From positions 1 to 34,707 of the forward strand of contig CAMBEY010000003.1 in assembly GCA_945865705.1 (NCBI GenBank): a DNA stretch of 34,707 bases. The letters run 5' to 3'. Source of the DNA: Candidatus Sulfopaludibacter sp. SbA3 (lineage in GTDB: Bacteria; Acidobacteriota; Terriglobia; 2-12-FULL-54-10). Shown piece after piece: positions 23,971-34,033 of the stretch. The translations under genes and the position numbers were made by a program. The notes under the pieces were generated by a model that did no database searches, was not told where the DNA came from, and worked only from the letters and a program-made list of their open reading frames with translations. How positions within the stretch are numbered: the stretch's first letter is position 1; every line of letters starts with the position of its first letter.

Positions 23971-24633
23971 ATGGATCGCCCACTCTTAATCTCGATGCTC
24001 GCCGAGCATATCGCCCACACCAGTCGATCTCACCCAATCCGGATTGCCATTGACGGCGTGGACGGCGCCGGTAAAACTACATTGGCCGATGAACTGGTAG
24101 AACCGATTATCGCTCTCGGTCGCACTGTAATTCGATCTTCCATTGACGGATTTCACAATCCTCGCGCCGTTCGCTACCAACTTGGCCGTGAATCTCCGGA
24201 AGGTTTCTATCACGACTCATTCAATTATTCGTCGCTCACGAAGTTACTTCTTCAACCGCTTGGACCTTCCGGCTCCCGGCGATTTCGGCGGGCGACGTTT
24301 AACTATCGGATGGATGCCGCTGTGGAGATGGAAACAGAAACGGCGGAGGTTGACGAGATTCTCTTGTTCGACGGAATATTTTTACTTCGCCCAGAACTCA
24401 AGAATTACTGGGATATCACCATATTTCTCGAAGTCCCGTTTGAGGTAACTTTTTCTCGCATGGCGGTTCGCGATGGATGCTCTCCAGACATTGCGGCAAG
24501 GGAAAATCGCCGGTACGTGGAAGGTCAGCGGCTTTACCTGGAGTCTTGTGATCCTAAAGGGACAGCTGATATTGTCATCAACAACAGCGAACTCGCCGAG
24601 CCTAAAATTATCAAGTGGCCTTCGGGCTCTTAA
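23971..24633 (+). CDS. Uridine kinase-like P-loop NTPase
   Basis: IRIAIDGVDGAGKTTLADELVEPI Walker A; DGFHNPR, FDGIFLLRPELKNYWDITIFLEVPFEVTFSRMAVRD. Confidence 0.88.
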   Translation: MDRPLLISMLAEHIAHTSRSHPIRIAIDGVDGAGKTTLADELVEPIIALGRTVIRSSIDGFHNPRAVRYQLGRESPEGFYHDSFNYSSLTKLLLQPLGPSGSRRFRRATFNYRMDAAVEMETETAEVDEILLFDGIFLLRPELKNYWDITIFLEVPFEVTFSRMAVRDGCSPDIAARENRRYVEGQRLYLESCDPKGTADIVINNSELAEPKIIKWPSGS

Positions 24634-24650
24634 ACTTTCCCTCAGACACT

Positions 24651-24796
24651 CTACGCCAGCACTTCCTTCTGCTTGAATTCGCGGATTTTGTCGCGCAATA
24701 TGGCGGCGCGCTCGAACTCGAATTTCTTGGCGGCTTCGCGCATCTCTTTGTCGAGGCGGGCGAGATAATCGGCGCGCTCCTCCGGAGTCGCGGCTC
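24651..24796 (-). pseudogene. uvrB 3'-end fragment, copy U1
   Basis: Minus strand encodes [47 protein letters not shown]; 130/133 nt identical to the uvrB 3' end at 26625-26757. Confidence 0.9.
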
Positions 24797-24968
24797 GGAT
24801 ACACCATTCCACAGATCGTTCTGGAAGTGGTCTCGGAATGGGTCAAGACTTGGAAGTCCTGCCGAAGAGTCTATATATATCCTGCGCCCGGATTTGTCAG
24901 GGAGTGGCTCCGGCGCAGGTGATATACTTGGCGTCAGAGCGACTTGCAAGTAGTGAGGGAGCAACCGC

Positions 24969-25190
24969 ATGACGCACCGCTTTACCGTCGTCTTTGAAAA
25001 GGAAGATGTTGGCGGCTTTCACGTTTTTTGTCCCACGCTGCCGGGCTGCCACACCCAGAGCGAGACCATCGAAGAAGGCATCCTCAACATCCAGGAAGCG
25101 ATCTCTCTTTACGTCGAGAGCCTCATTGAAGACGGCCAGCCCGTTCCGCACGAAGACATCTTCATCAAGCCCGTCGAGATCACCGTTTGA
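24969..25190 (+). CDS. hicB: HicB-family antitoxin
   Basis: MTHRFTVVFEKEDVGGFHVFCPTLPGCHTQSETIEEGILNIQEAISLYVESL. Confidence 0.9.
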   Translation: MTHRFTVVFEKEDVGGFHVFCPTLPGCHTQSETIEEGILNIQEAISLYVESLIEDGQPVPHEDIFIKPVEITV

Positions 25191-25417
25191 GCCCCAAGCT
25201 TCCCGCCGTCACCGCCCGGCAGGTGGCGTCCGTGGCGCAGCGGCTGGGATTTGAATTGCGCCGCCAACGCGGTAGCCACGCCGTTTACGTCCGCGCATCG
25301 GACCACGCCCGCGTGGTAATTTCCATGCACGGCGGAACCATCCTGAAGCCCAAAACCCTCCGCGGCATCATCGAAGACCTGCAACTCACCGTCGACGAAT
25401 TCCGCAACATGCTGTAA
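25187..25417 (+). CDS. hicA: HicA-family toxin
   Basis: TTG start overlapping hicB stop; VAQRLGFELRRQRGSHAVYVRASDHARVVISMHGGTILKPKTLRGIIEDLQLTVDEF, HicA dsRBD-like fold with GSH motif. Confidence 0.88.
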   Translation: MSPKLPAVTARQVASVAQRLGFELRRQRGSHAVYVRASDHARVVISMHGGTILKPKTLRGIIEDLQLTVDEFRNML

Positions 25418-25513
25418 TGGACTCCGCACTGCCGAAGGCCCAAGCGTAGCCGCAGGCGGAGCGGGCTCAATAGACTATTTAATTAAATGCTTTGCCGAGA
25501 TACAATTCTTGCC

Positions 25514-25924
25514 ATGAGTAAACACGAAACGCCGATGATCCAATGGTTTTGGGATCGAGAAGGAGGAACTCTGATTGAGGAGTATGAGATTTGCAAAAAG
25601 GAGTTCACTTATGCCCGCCGATTGATAGATGCAATCATCTTACCTACGGGGCAAAGAGTCAGACTCGAAGGTAAAGGTCGAAATGAAATTAACTTAGAGC
25701 AGCAAGATGTTGTTGTCGTCCAAGCAAAAGCCTATCGGCTCGGCATGTATCTGATGGGGCAAGCGCTGTTCTCTGCGGAACTTGTCAAGGCTCTCAAACC
25801 AAGATCGATCCGAACCGTCGCTCTCTGCAAGTACGACGATTCCATGCTGCGTCCATTGGCAGAAAAGTATGGGATCGAGGTAGTAATCACTCCAAATCCT
25901 CTACCCAAACACCTCCACCAGTAA
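25514..25924 (+). CDS. Hypothetical protein, possibly nuclease-like
   Basis: 136 aa MSKHETPMIQWFWDREGGTLIEEYEICKKEFTYARRLIDAIILPTGQRV...QQDVVVVQAKAYRLGMYLMGQALFSAELVKALKPRSIRTVALC... Confidence 0.7.
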   Translation: MSKHETPMIQWFWDREGGTLIEEYEICKKEFTYARRLIDAIILPTGQRVRLEGKGRNEINLEQQDVVVVQAKAYRLGMYLMGQALFSAELVKALKPRSIRTVALCKYDDSMLRPLAEKYGIEVVITPNPLPKHLHQ

Positions 25925-25932
25925 CTCCTCAG

Positions 25933-26026
25933 CTACGCCAGCACTTCGCGTTGCTTGAATTCGCGGATTTTGTCGCGCAATATCGCCGCGCGCTCGAACT
26001 CGAATTTCTTGGCGGATTCGCGCACG
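25933..26026 (-). pseudogene. uvrB 3'-end fragment, copy U2
   Basis: Minus strand encodes ...[30 protein letters not shown]; about 8 mismatches in about 94 nt against the true uvrB end. Confidence 0.88.
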
Positions 26027-26062
26027 GCTTGTAAGGTTGCACTGGCTCGCTGTTGGAGGAAG

Positions 26063-26326
26063 CTAGAACCGGCGATAGACGTCCCGGCGGTGGCCTACTT
26101 TCACGACCAATACGATTAACAATTCATCGCGGACTTGGTAGATGACCCGGTACTTTCCGGCGCGAATTCGGTAAACCGATTTGTGCCCCTTCAGCGCCTT
26201 CATCCCAACGGGACGAGGATCACCGGCTAGTGCGCAAATCTGCTTGTCTACTCGCTGGCGGTCTTTGGTTGGCAGCGCGGCTAGTTCGCGCTCGGCCGAG
26301 GGCAGAATTTCGAGAGTGTATTTCAC
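26063..26326 (-). CDS. RelE/ParE-family toxin
   Basis: MKYTLEILPSAERELAALPTKDRQRVDKQICALAGDPRPVGMKALKGHKSVYRIRAGKYRVIYQVRDELLIVLVVKVGHRRDVYRRF. Confidence 0.93.
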   Translation of the reverse strand: MKYTLEILPSAERELAALPTKDRQRVDKQICALAGDPRPVGMKALKGHKSVYRIRAGKYRVIYQVRDELLIVLVVKVGHRRDVYRRF

Positions 26327-26583
26327 CGGAGTCCGAGGCGCTTGCGCGCCTGCTCGTAAGGGATGGGAATCTCTTTCGGGTCTTTCAATCGCTTGGCGGC
26401 TTCCTTGGCATCGAGGCGATCCTGCAATTCTTCCTGCTCGAGTATGCCCAGATCATCAATGGGCACGATCACCGCGATGTCCTTGCCGCCGCGTCGCAAC
26501 ACAACGCGCTCATGCTTCGCCGCCACGCGATCCAGAATTTCCGGCAACTGGCCCTGCGCCTTCGATGCAGTCATGCGTGTCAT
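26323..26583 (-). CDS. Phd/YefM-family antitoxin
   Basis: MTRMTASKAQGQLPEILDRVAAKHERVVLRRGGKDIAVIVPIDDLGILEQEE; ATGA overlap with the RelE gene. Confidence 0.9.
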   Translation of the reverse strand: MTRMTASKAQGQLPEILDRVAAKHERVVLRRGGKDIAVIVPIDDLGILEQEELQDRLDAKEAAKRLKDPKEIPIPYEQARKRLGLR

Positions 26584-26624
26584 AGCTGGATTTTACCACA
26601 CTGCGTAAACAGCCGTTTCCGCCG

Positions 26625-28604
<1,980 letters not shown>

Positions 28605-28652
28605 CTGGCTTCCTCTGCCTCGGACTCTGTCTTGAGTTTCGCAAGCAACACA

Positions 28653-29528
28653 TCATTTGGCGAGCAATTTGCGGGCCTCCGCCAACTCCCGCCGGTGCTC
28701 GGCAGTCGAGGCGGGATAAGTCAGCTTCAGCTTGCGCAACGTTTCCACGATCACCCGCGAAACGATCAGACGCGAGTTTTTCTTGTCATCGGCAGGCACC
28801 ACATACCACGGCGCGCGGCGTGTGCTGGTCCCTTCCAGACAATCCTCATACGCCTTCTGGTACTCCTTCCAGAATTTCCTTTCATTGACGTCGCCCATGT
28901 TGAATTTCCAGTTTTTCTCCGGGTCGGCAATGCGCTCGAGAAACCGCCGTCGCTGCTCGTCCTTCGACACATGGAGGAAAAATTTGACGACCTGTGTGCC
29001 GTTGCGGTGAAGATGATCCTCCATCTCCACAATGGACCGGTAGCGTTGCTCCCAAATCTTTTTCCCGTCCTGCAATTGCTCGGGCAACGCCTCGGCGCGA
29101 AGAATCTCGGGATGCACCTTCACGATCAAGACTTCTTCATAGTAGGACCGATTGAATATCCCGATGCGCCCGCGCTCGGGCAGAGACCGCGTCGTCCTCC
29201 AAAGGAAATCGTGGTCCAACTCCTCCGCGCTGGGATGTTTGAAGCTGAAGACCTGACACCCCTGCGGATTCACTCCCGACATCACATGCCGGATCACCCC
29301 GTCCTTCCCCGCGGCGTCCATGGCCTGAAAGATCAGCAGCAGCGAGTAGCGGTTGTGCGCATAGAGCAGGTTCTGCAGTGCCTTCATTTCCTCCACGTTT
29401 TTCGCCAGACGCGCCTCGTAGTCTTCCTTTGAATCATAAAGGGGCGCCCCCTTGGTCAGCCGCTCCTTCAGCCGCACGGCTTCGCCTTCCTCCACACGGA
29501 ACTCGTCGGACTTACAATTCCGTTTCAT
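28653..29528 (-). CDS. Polyphosphate kinase 2 family protein
   Basis: [78 protein letters not shown]. Confidence 0.95.
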   Translation of the reverse strand: MKRNCKSDEFRVEEGEAVRLKERLTKGAPLYDSKEDYEARLAKNVEEMKALQNLLYAHNRYSLLLIFQAMDAAGKDGVIRHVMSGVNPQGCQVFSFKHPSAEELDHDFLWRTTRSLPERGRIGIFNRSYYEEVLIVKVHPEILRAEALPEQLQDGKKIWEQRYRSIVEMEDHLHRNGTQVVKFFLHVSKDEQRRRFLERIADPEKNWKFNMGDVNERKFWKEYQKAYEDCLEGTSTRRAPWYVVPADDKKNSRLIVSRVIVETLRKLKLTYPASTAEHRRELAEARKLLAK

Positions 29529-29643
29529 GGGTCCCTCGTTTCATTCCTGCTTCAACCGGTGATCGCCCACCCACGACAAGCTGCGCAATCGCGGCAGGCT
29601 GATCGCCCCGCGGATGATAATTGCTGACAAGACTGAACGCCAT
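29512..29643 (-). pseudogene. uvrB 5'-end fragment, copy H1, now a 43-codon leader ORF overlapping ppk2 start
   Basis: [26 protein letters not shown]... vs genuine [26 protein letters not shown]; 61/75 nt identical over the first 25 codons. ORF runs to TAA at 29514-29512, overlapping ppk2 ATG 29528. Confidence 0.88.
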
Positions 29644-29684
29644 AGTTGTCTGTGGGACGGTAAGTGGAAACTTTCCCAGTAAGC

Positions 29685-29693
29685 ATTATACCA
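29685..29693 (-). promoter_or_regulatory. Extended -10 promoter element upstream of the uvrB 5' remnant / ppk2
   Basis: Minus strand TGGTATAAT about 42 nt before the H1 ATG. Confidence 0.5.
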
Positions 29694-29834
29694 GCGTGGC
29701 GGAATCTCCTATGGCGCAGATCTCCCAGATGAAAGTGGTGCATTTCCTTTTCAGGATACGGAAACGAATAGGCACGTCGAGCCCAGTCCGGGCGAATTAA
29801 TAGGGGATAGATCCTCCGCCGTGGATAGCCCATG

Positions 29835-30815
29835 TTAGGATTTTTTCCTGCGCGAATAGTGCTTGCCGAACTCCTGCAAGATATTCGGATCGTAAAATCG
29901 TTGCATTGAAGTCGTGGGGCTGCCAGGGTTCAGGCGTCGCTCGAATACATATTTTTTATCCTTCTCAAGAACTTGGCGGCGCTTGTGGAACTCCTTATTA
30001 ACAATAAAGTTCTCGTAGCGTCTCCTCATCGCGCTCACGAGGGCCTTATAAGTCATCGAGTATTTCTTGAGGATATCCTCTTCGCGAACGGTGAGCACCG
30101 GTGCGCTTGGGTCGTCGGTCCAGCGAAATTCGACGGCTGCTGCGTCTTTGCCCCTTACGAGCTTTGTCTCAAGCCGAAGGGCGACGTGCTGTTTGCATTC
30201 CGTGCCAGGCTCCTCTTGTTCGAGTGAGTCCAAGAAGGCAAGTAGGTTCCTGATTTGTTCTGGGTATTGAGCTCGAGAGGCCGGTTCCACCGATTCGAAG
30301 CCGTGGTAGAAGGAGAGCGGCATTAGGAAGAAGTTGTAACTGGTTAGATCGAGTTGAAACCACTCGGTAGCGAGCAGCAAGTAGTTGCGAAGTGATGCAG
30401 TGCCGATTTCCAGAACTCGCCGCCCGATGTATAAGTCTTTATTTATAAAGTGAGCCGCATTGTCTCGAATCTCTATCAATGCGAGGATATTGTCGCGACA
30501 ACCTTGTTCTAAGCCCGAGTTCTTGTCTTCAAGTAGCTTAACTGCTAGGTAGCTCGCACTGTGGGAAAACGCGTTCCCGCTTCGGTTGGTTTTCGGGATC
30601 TTCTTGCCTGTTCCGTCGTCAGTTAGCTCATACAGGGACTCGACGACCTCGCCATGGTCAACGACCCACTTCGCCTTCAGCAGCAACTCCCACGCGTTCG
30701 TCATGAGCAAGGCGAACGCCTCTTCGCGATACAAGAAGTTGGGCTTGTTATAAATCTCGATCGCTGCGATTGCAGCGTGGATAGACTTCTGGCTGAGGTC
30801 GGCACTGAGAGTCAT
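29835..30815 (-). CDS. DUF3644-like protein
   Basis: SQKSIHAAIAAIEIYNKPNFLYREEAFALLMTNAWELLLKAKWVV..., NRSGNAFSHSASYLAVKLL; recalled family pattern. Confidence 0.7.
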   Translation of the reverse strand: MTLSADLSQKSIHAAIAAIEIYNKPNFLYREEAFALLMTNAWELLLKAKWVVDHGEVVESLYELTDDGTGKKIPKTNRSGNAFSHSASYLAVKLLEDKNSGLEQGCRDNILALIEIRDNAAHFINKDLYIGRRVLEIGTASLRNYLLLATEWFQLDLTSYNFFLMPLSFYHGFESVEPASRAQYPEQIRNLLAFLDSLEQEEPGTECKQHVALRLETKLVRGKDAAAVEFRWTDDPSAPVLTVREEDILKKYSMTYKALVSAMRRRYENFIVNKEFHKRRQVLEKDKKYVFERRLNPGSPTTSMQRFYDPNILQEFGKHYSRRKKS

Positions 30816-30924
30816 AAAGAAACCGGTAGCCGCAGCGAACATTTTTCCTCGCCGCAGGTTCTCCTGCTAGCATACGGAAACTTAATGCCCAAGGCAAAAG
30901 TATCCTTATGCCGTGGTTGGTAAC

Positions 30925-31326
30925 TCACACTTTGCGTTTTCGCCGGTACGCATCGAGTGTGCTGACCCGACCGTGATGGATATCGTCGAGACCCCGGCGA
31001 ATGGCCTGCAAGTCAGCAGAAGAGAGCGGCTTGTCATCGTATCTCGGCTTTAGCGTGAGATTGTAACGGAGTAGCTCGCGGAGATACCCGGGGTCTTTGT
31101 TGTAGTCCAGGAACTGGTCGGCCAGCAGGGAATCTTCGCGGCCGGATTTCAGCGTGTAGGTAAATCCCTCCCGCGCCAGTTCCCGATCAACATAAATGTT
31201 CACGATTGGATCGTGCGCGGTGGGCTGCGCGTCCGCTTTCGCGTAGGGGAGGAACCACTCTTTGCCTTTGGCCTTTATTGCAAAGAGCTTCTTGCGGTTG
31301 TTGTAGGTAACGGAACGAATCTTCAT
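30925..31326 (-). CDS. Hypothetical protein
   Basis: MKIRSVTYNNRKKLFAIKAKGKEWFLPYAKADAQPTAHDPIVNIYVDRELAREGFTYTL... Confidence 0.65.
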   Translation of the reverse strand: MKIRSVTYNNRKKLFAIKAKGKEWFLPYAKADAQPTAHDPIVNIYVDRELAREGFTYTLKSGREDSLLADQFLDYNKDPGYLRELLRYNLTLKPRYDDKPLSSADLQAIRRGLDDIHHGRVSTLDAYRRKRKV

Positions 31327-31361
31327 TGATTCCCACAATCTACCATGGCCATTAGGCGCCT

Positions 31362-31471
31362 GTCATTCCGAGCGCAGCGAGGAATCTGCTTTCCGCGTTG
31401 ACCGGGCGGGTCCGCTTGCTGACGCGCGCGGCTCTGATGAAAAACAGATTCCTCGCTGCGCTCGGAATGAC
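31362..31471. repeat. Palindromic dispersed repeat, GTCATTCCGAGCGCAGCGAGGAATCTGC family, copy C, with a piece of a second repeat family in its loop
   Basis: 31362-31392 and 31441-31471 are near-perfect complements. Loop contains ccgcttgctgacgcgcgcggctctg, matching the arm at 394-432. Confidence 0.9.
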
Positions 31472-31505
31472 AAACTAAAAAAGACAGTGTAAAGAAGACG
31501 CCTCG

Positions 31506-32621
31506 CTACTTCGCGGGCACTTCAAAGCGCTGGCCGACCAGCTCCTCGGCTTTGGCGCCGGGTTTGGGTTTGAATTTCTGGATGCGGCCGATATGCACGT
31601 CGGCGATGTAGAAATTATTCGCTTCGTCCACGCTGAACTGGTGCGGGCCCCAGATGCCGCCGGGCCAACTGCCGAAGGTGCCCCAGTGGAACAGCAGTTT
31701 GCCGTTCAAGTCGTACTTGAGAATTTTGTTGGTGTAGCCGTCGCCCACCCAGAGGTGCTGGTCCTTGGACATATAAATGTAATAGGGGAAGCGCAGGTTG
31801 TTCCACTCTTCGAGATACTTGCCGTTCTTGTCGAAAATCTGCACGCGAGAGTTGGCGCGGTCGCCGACGTACACGCGCTCCTGATTGTCGATCGCGATGC
31901 CGTGCACGGTGTTGAACTGGCTTGGCCCCTTGCCGGGCTTGCCCCATTCGAGCAGATACTGTCCGTCTTTATTGAACTTCACGACGCGGGTGTTGGTGTA
32001 ACCGTCGCTGACGAAGAAGTCGCCGTTGGGCAGCCAGGCGATGTCGGTGGGCCGTCCAAAGTGAGTCTTGTCACTGCCGGCAACGCGGAACTCACCCAGA
32101 GTCATCAGGAGTTTCTTGCCGTCGTTGCTGAATTTGTAGATGGAGTGCGCGCCATCGTCGATGAGCCAGACGTTGCGTTCGGCGTCGTAAGGATTCATCA
32201 CCACGCGGTGGGGGCGCACGAAGAGCTTGTTGTGCTGCTCCCAGCTCTCCACCATCTTGCCGTTGCGGTCAAACACCATCAGCACATGATCCCAGCGCGG
32301 GAACATCTTGGGGTCTTCGGCGGAGAGCGAATAGCCCGAAGCGTTGCGCTCCGGCAGGATGGTGCCGGTGGCCTTGGCCGTTGGCAGGCAGCCGCGCGCA
32401 TAGACGAACACGCGATCCTGGCTCTGCGCCCACACGCCGCCGACGGAGCCGATCTGGAAGCCGTCGCCGCAGACGTTCAGCGGCCAGGCGGTGTCCACGT
32501 CATAGGGGCCGGTCTCGTACTCCCCGCCCCTCTGCGTGTAGCCGGTGATGGAAATGGCGAGTGAAAAAATCAAAGTCCAATGAAGCATCCGCAACCGTGC
32601 GGCGCGGCGAGTGCTGGGCAT
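31506..32621 (-). CDS. NHL/6-bladed beta-propeller repeat protein, secreted
   Basis: Signal peptide plus repeated ...GRPTDIAWLPNGDFFVSDGYTNTRVVKFNKDGQYLLEWGKPG... motifs. Confidence 0.9.
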   Translation of the reverse strand: MPSTRRAARLRMLHWTLIFSLAISITGYTQRGGEYETGPYDVDTAWPLNVCGDGFQIGSVGGVWAQSQDRVFVYARGCLPTAKATGTILPERNASGYSLSAEDPKMFPRWDHVLMVFDRNGKMVESWEQHNKLFVRPHRVVMNPYDAERNVWLIDDGAHSIYKFSNDGKKLLMTLGEFRVAGSDKTHFGRPTDIAWLPNGDFFVSDGYTNTRVVKFNKDGQYLLEWGKPGKGPSQFNTVHGIAIDNQERVYVGDRANSRVQIFDKNGKYLEEWNNLRFPYYIYMSKDQHLWVGDGYTNKILKYDLNGKLLFHWGTFGSWPGGIWGPHQFSVDEANNFYIADVHIGRIQKFKPKPGAKAEELVGQRFEVPAK

Positions 32622-32745
32622 AAGCGTCCTCCTGCAATTTGATCCCGGCGGGCCGGGTACGAAAGAGAATACAAGTTCCGTTGGGCGAGTTCAAGCAAGT
32701 GCGGCTAAGCCAGCTAAATCGATTCTAAAACTGTTGTGCAACGTT

Positions 32746-32824
32746 GTCATCCTGAGCAGAGCGAAGGATATGCTTTTTCTCCAAGCGTGTCGGAAAGCAT
32801 ATCCTTCGCTCCGCTCAGGATGAC
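32746..32824. repeat. Palindromic dispersed repeat, GTCATCCTGAGC family, copy D
   Basis: gtcatcctgagcagagcgaaggatatgcttt vs aaagcatatccttcgctccgctcaggatgac, 30/31 pairing. Confidence 0.92.
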
Positions 32825-32851
32825 AGCCCATGGAGGGTTCCTGAAATGACG

Positions 32852-33331
32852 TTACGCGGCAGGCGGCGCCAGCACCACCGAAGACGTCAGCTCGATCGCG
32901 CCGCGCAGGGTGCGATAGAGCGGGCAGGACATGGCGTAGATTCCATGCACCCGCTCGACTGTCTCGCGCACCGCCTCCGGAGCAACAAGCGTCAGGGCCA
33001 CGTGAATGCGCCGGATGACCAGCACATTGTCCTCCGTCTCCACCTCGCCGGTTACCTCGGCTGAGAGACGGCCTTCATCGGGATCAATCTTGCGCGCTGC
33101 CAGCGCGCCTCCAAAGGTGCCCAGCATTCAGCCGGCGGTGGCGGCGATCACATAGTCGATGGTGGCGGCGTGGCTCTCGCTAATTTTCTCCGGCGGAACG
33201 TTGTAATGCTCGGCGATGGCCCCATGCACGCTGAAATGCACCGGCTGCGGCTCGCCCGGCAGATACGCAATGCGCAGCGGCCCGGTCTTGCGCACGATGC
33301 GCGATTTTGAAACATAGACGACATCAGACAT
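32852..33331 (-). CDS. OsmC/Ohr-family protein with in-frame UGA at the catalytic Cys position (candidate selenoprotein, 159 aa)
   Basis: MSDVVYVSKSRIVRKTGPLRIAYLPGEPQPVHFSVHGAIAEHYNVPPEKISESHAATIDYVIAATAG-U-MLGTFGGALAARKIDPDEGRLSAEVTGEVETEDNVLVIRRIHVALTLVAPEAVRETVERVHGIYAMSCPLYRTLRGAIELTSSVVLAPPAA; both halves in the same frame. Confidence 0.8.
33092..33108 (-). promoter_or_regulatory. Putative bacterial SECIS stem-loop
   Basis: Minus strand GCGCGCT-GGC-AGCGCGC: 7-bp stem, 3-nt loop starting with G, 26 nt between UGA and the loop. Confidence 0.65.
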
Positions 33332-33386
33332 GGCACACCCCCATCCGCCAGCCTAGCGAACCAACGGGATTACTCCAAATGAATAA

Positions 33387-33482
33387 TTTCGTGACAGAGC
33401 CGCGACCGGAAGGGGGCGGAGCTTAGAAAACATTGCAGACTTCCAACCACCGCTCCCTCCCGGTCGCGGCTCTGTCACGAAA
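33387..33482. repeat. Imperfect inverted repeat, same family as 1-74
   Basis: tttcgtgacagagccgcgaccggaagggggc (33387-33417) vs gctccctcccggtcgcggctctgtcacgaaa (33452-33482). Confidence 0.88.
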
Positions 33483-33535
33483 CGCCCGCGCCACGTCGGG
33501 TTGCGGGCGGTAGCCGCGCCAAGCGAGAATGGGGC

Positions 33536-33988
33536 ATGACGCCAAGGCTAGCCGATGCAACCAATCTCCGTCGCTTCCTATTGCTCATTCTGCTCACCGA
33601 GATGATTGGCATCGGCGTCGAGTTGGTGCTGTCCGGGCATACGGAAGATATCTGGCAGTGGGTGCCGCTGGCGCTGATACTTGTCGCGCTGCTGACGTTC
33701 GGATGGGCGGCGTTCGCCAAACGCGCCGCGCCGGTTCGCATCATTCAGGCGCTGATGGCGCTGTTCATCGTGAGCGGTCTCATCGGCACGCTGCTGCACT
33801 ATCGCGCCAAGGCGGAGTTCCAGATGGAAGTGAACCCGGCGCTCACCGGCGCGGCGCTGTTCTGGGAGGCGATGAAAAGCCAGGCTCCGCCGGCGCTCGC
33901 CCCCGGTGTTATGATTCAGATGGGCCTGCTGGGATTGGCCTGGGCCTACGGCCACCCGGCGCTCGCAAAGAAACCAGAAGAATCGTAG
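33536..33988 (+). CDS. Hypothetical membrane protein
   Basis: 150 aa; predicted hydrophobic helices (LLLILLTEMIGIGVELVL, VPLALILVALLTFGWAAF, IIQALMALFIVSGLIGTLL). Confidence 0.75.
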   Translation: MTPRLADATNLRRFLLLILLTEMIGIGVELVLSGHTEDIWQWVPLALILVALLTFGWAAFAKRAAPVRIIQALMALFIVSGLIGTLLHYRAKAEFQMEVNPALTGAALFWEAMKSQAPPALAPGVMIQMGLLGLAWAYGHPALAKKPEES

Positions 33989-34033
33989 TTCGCCATCATC
34001 GAATTTAATCAACCACTTTCCAAGGAGATATAA

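Noticed and set aside
24611-24970. 119-aa minus-strand ORF from the track
   Set aside because: It reads the uvrB tail fragment U1 and the hicB upstream region in a non-uvrB frame, so it is spurious.
32852-33127. Treating the two OsmC ORFs as separate genes or a simple pseudogene
   Set aside because: Only one stop, at the catalytic Cys codon, in an otherwise intact frame followed by a SECIS-like hairpin. Recoding is the better hypothesis, though sequencing error cannot be excluded here.
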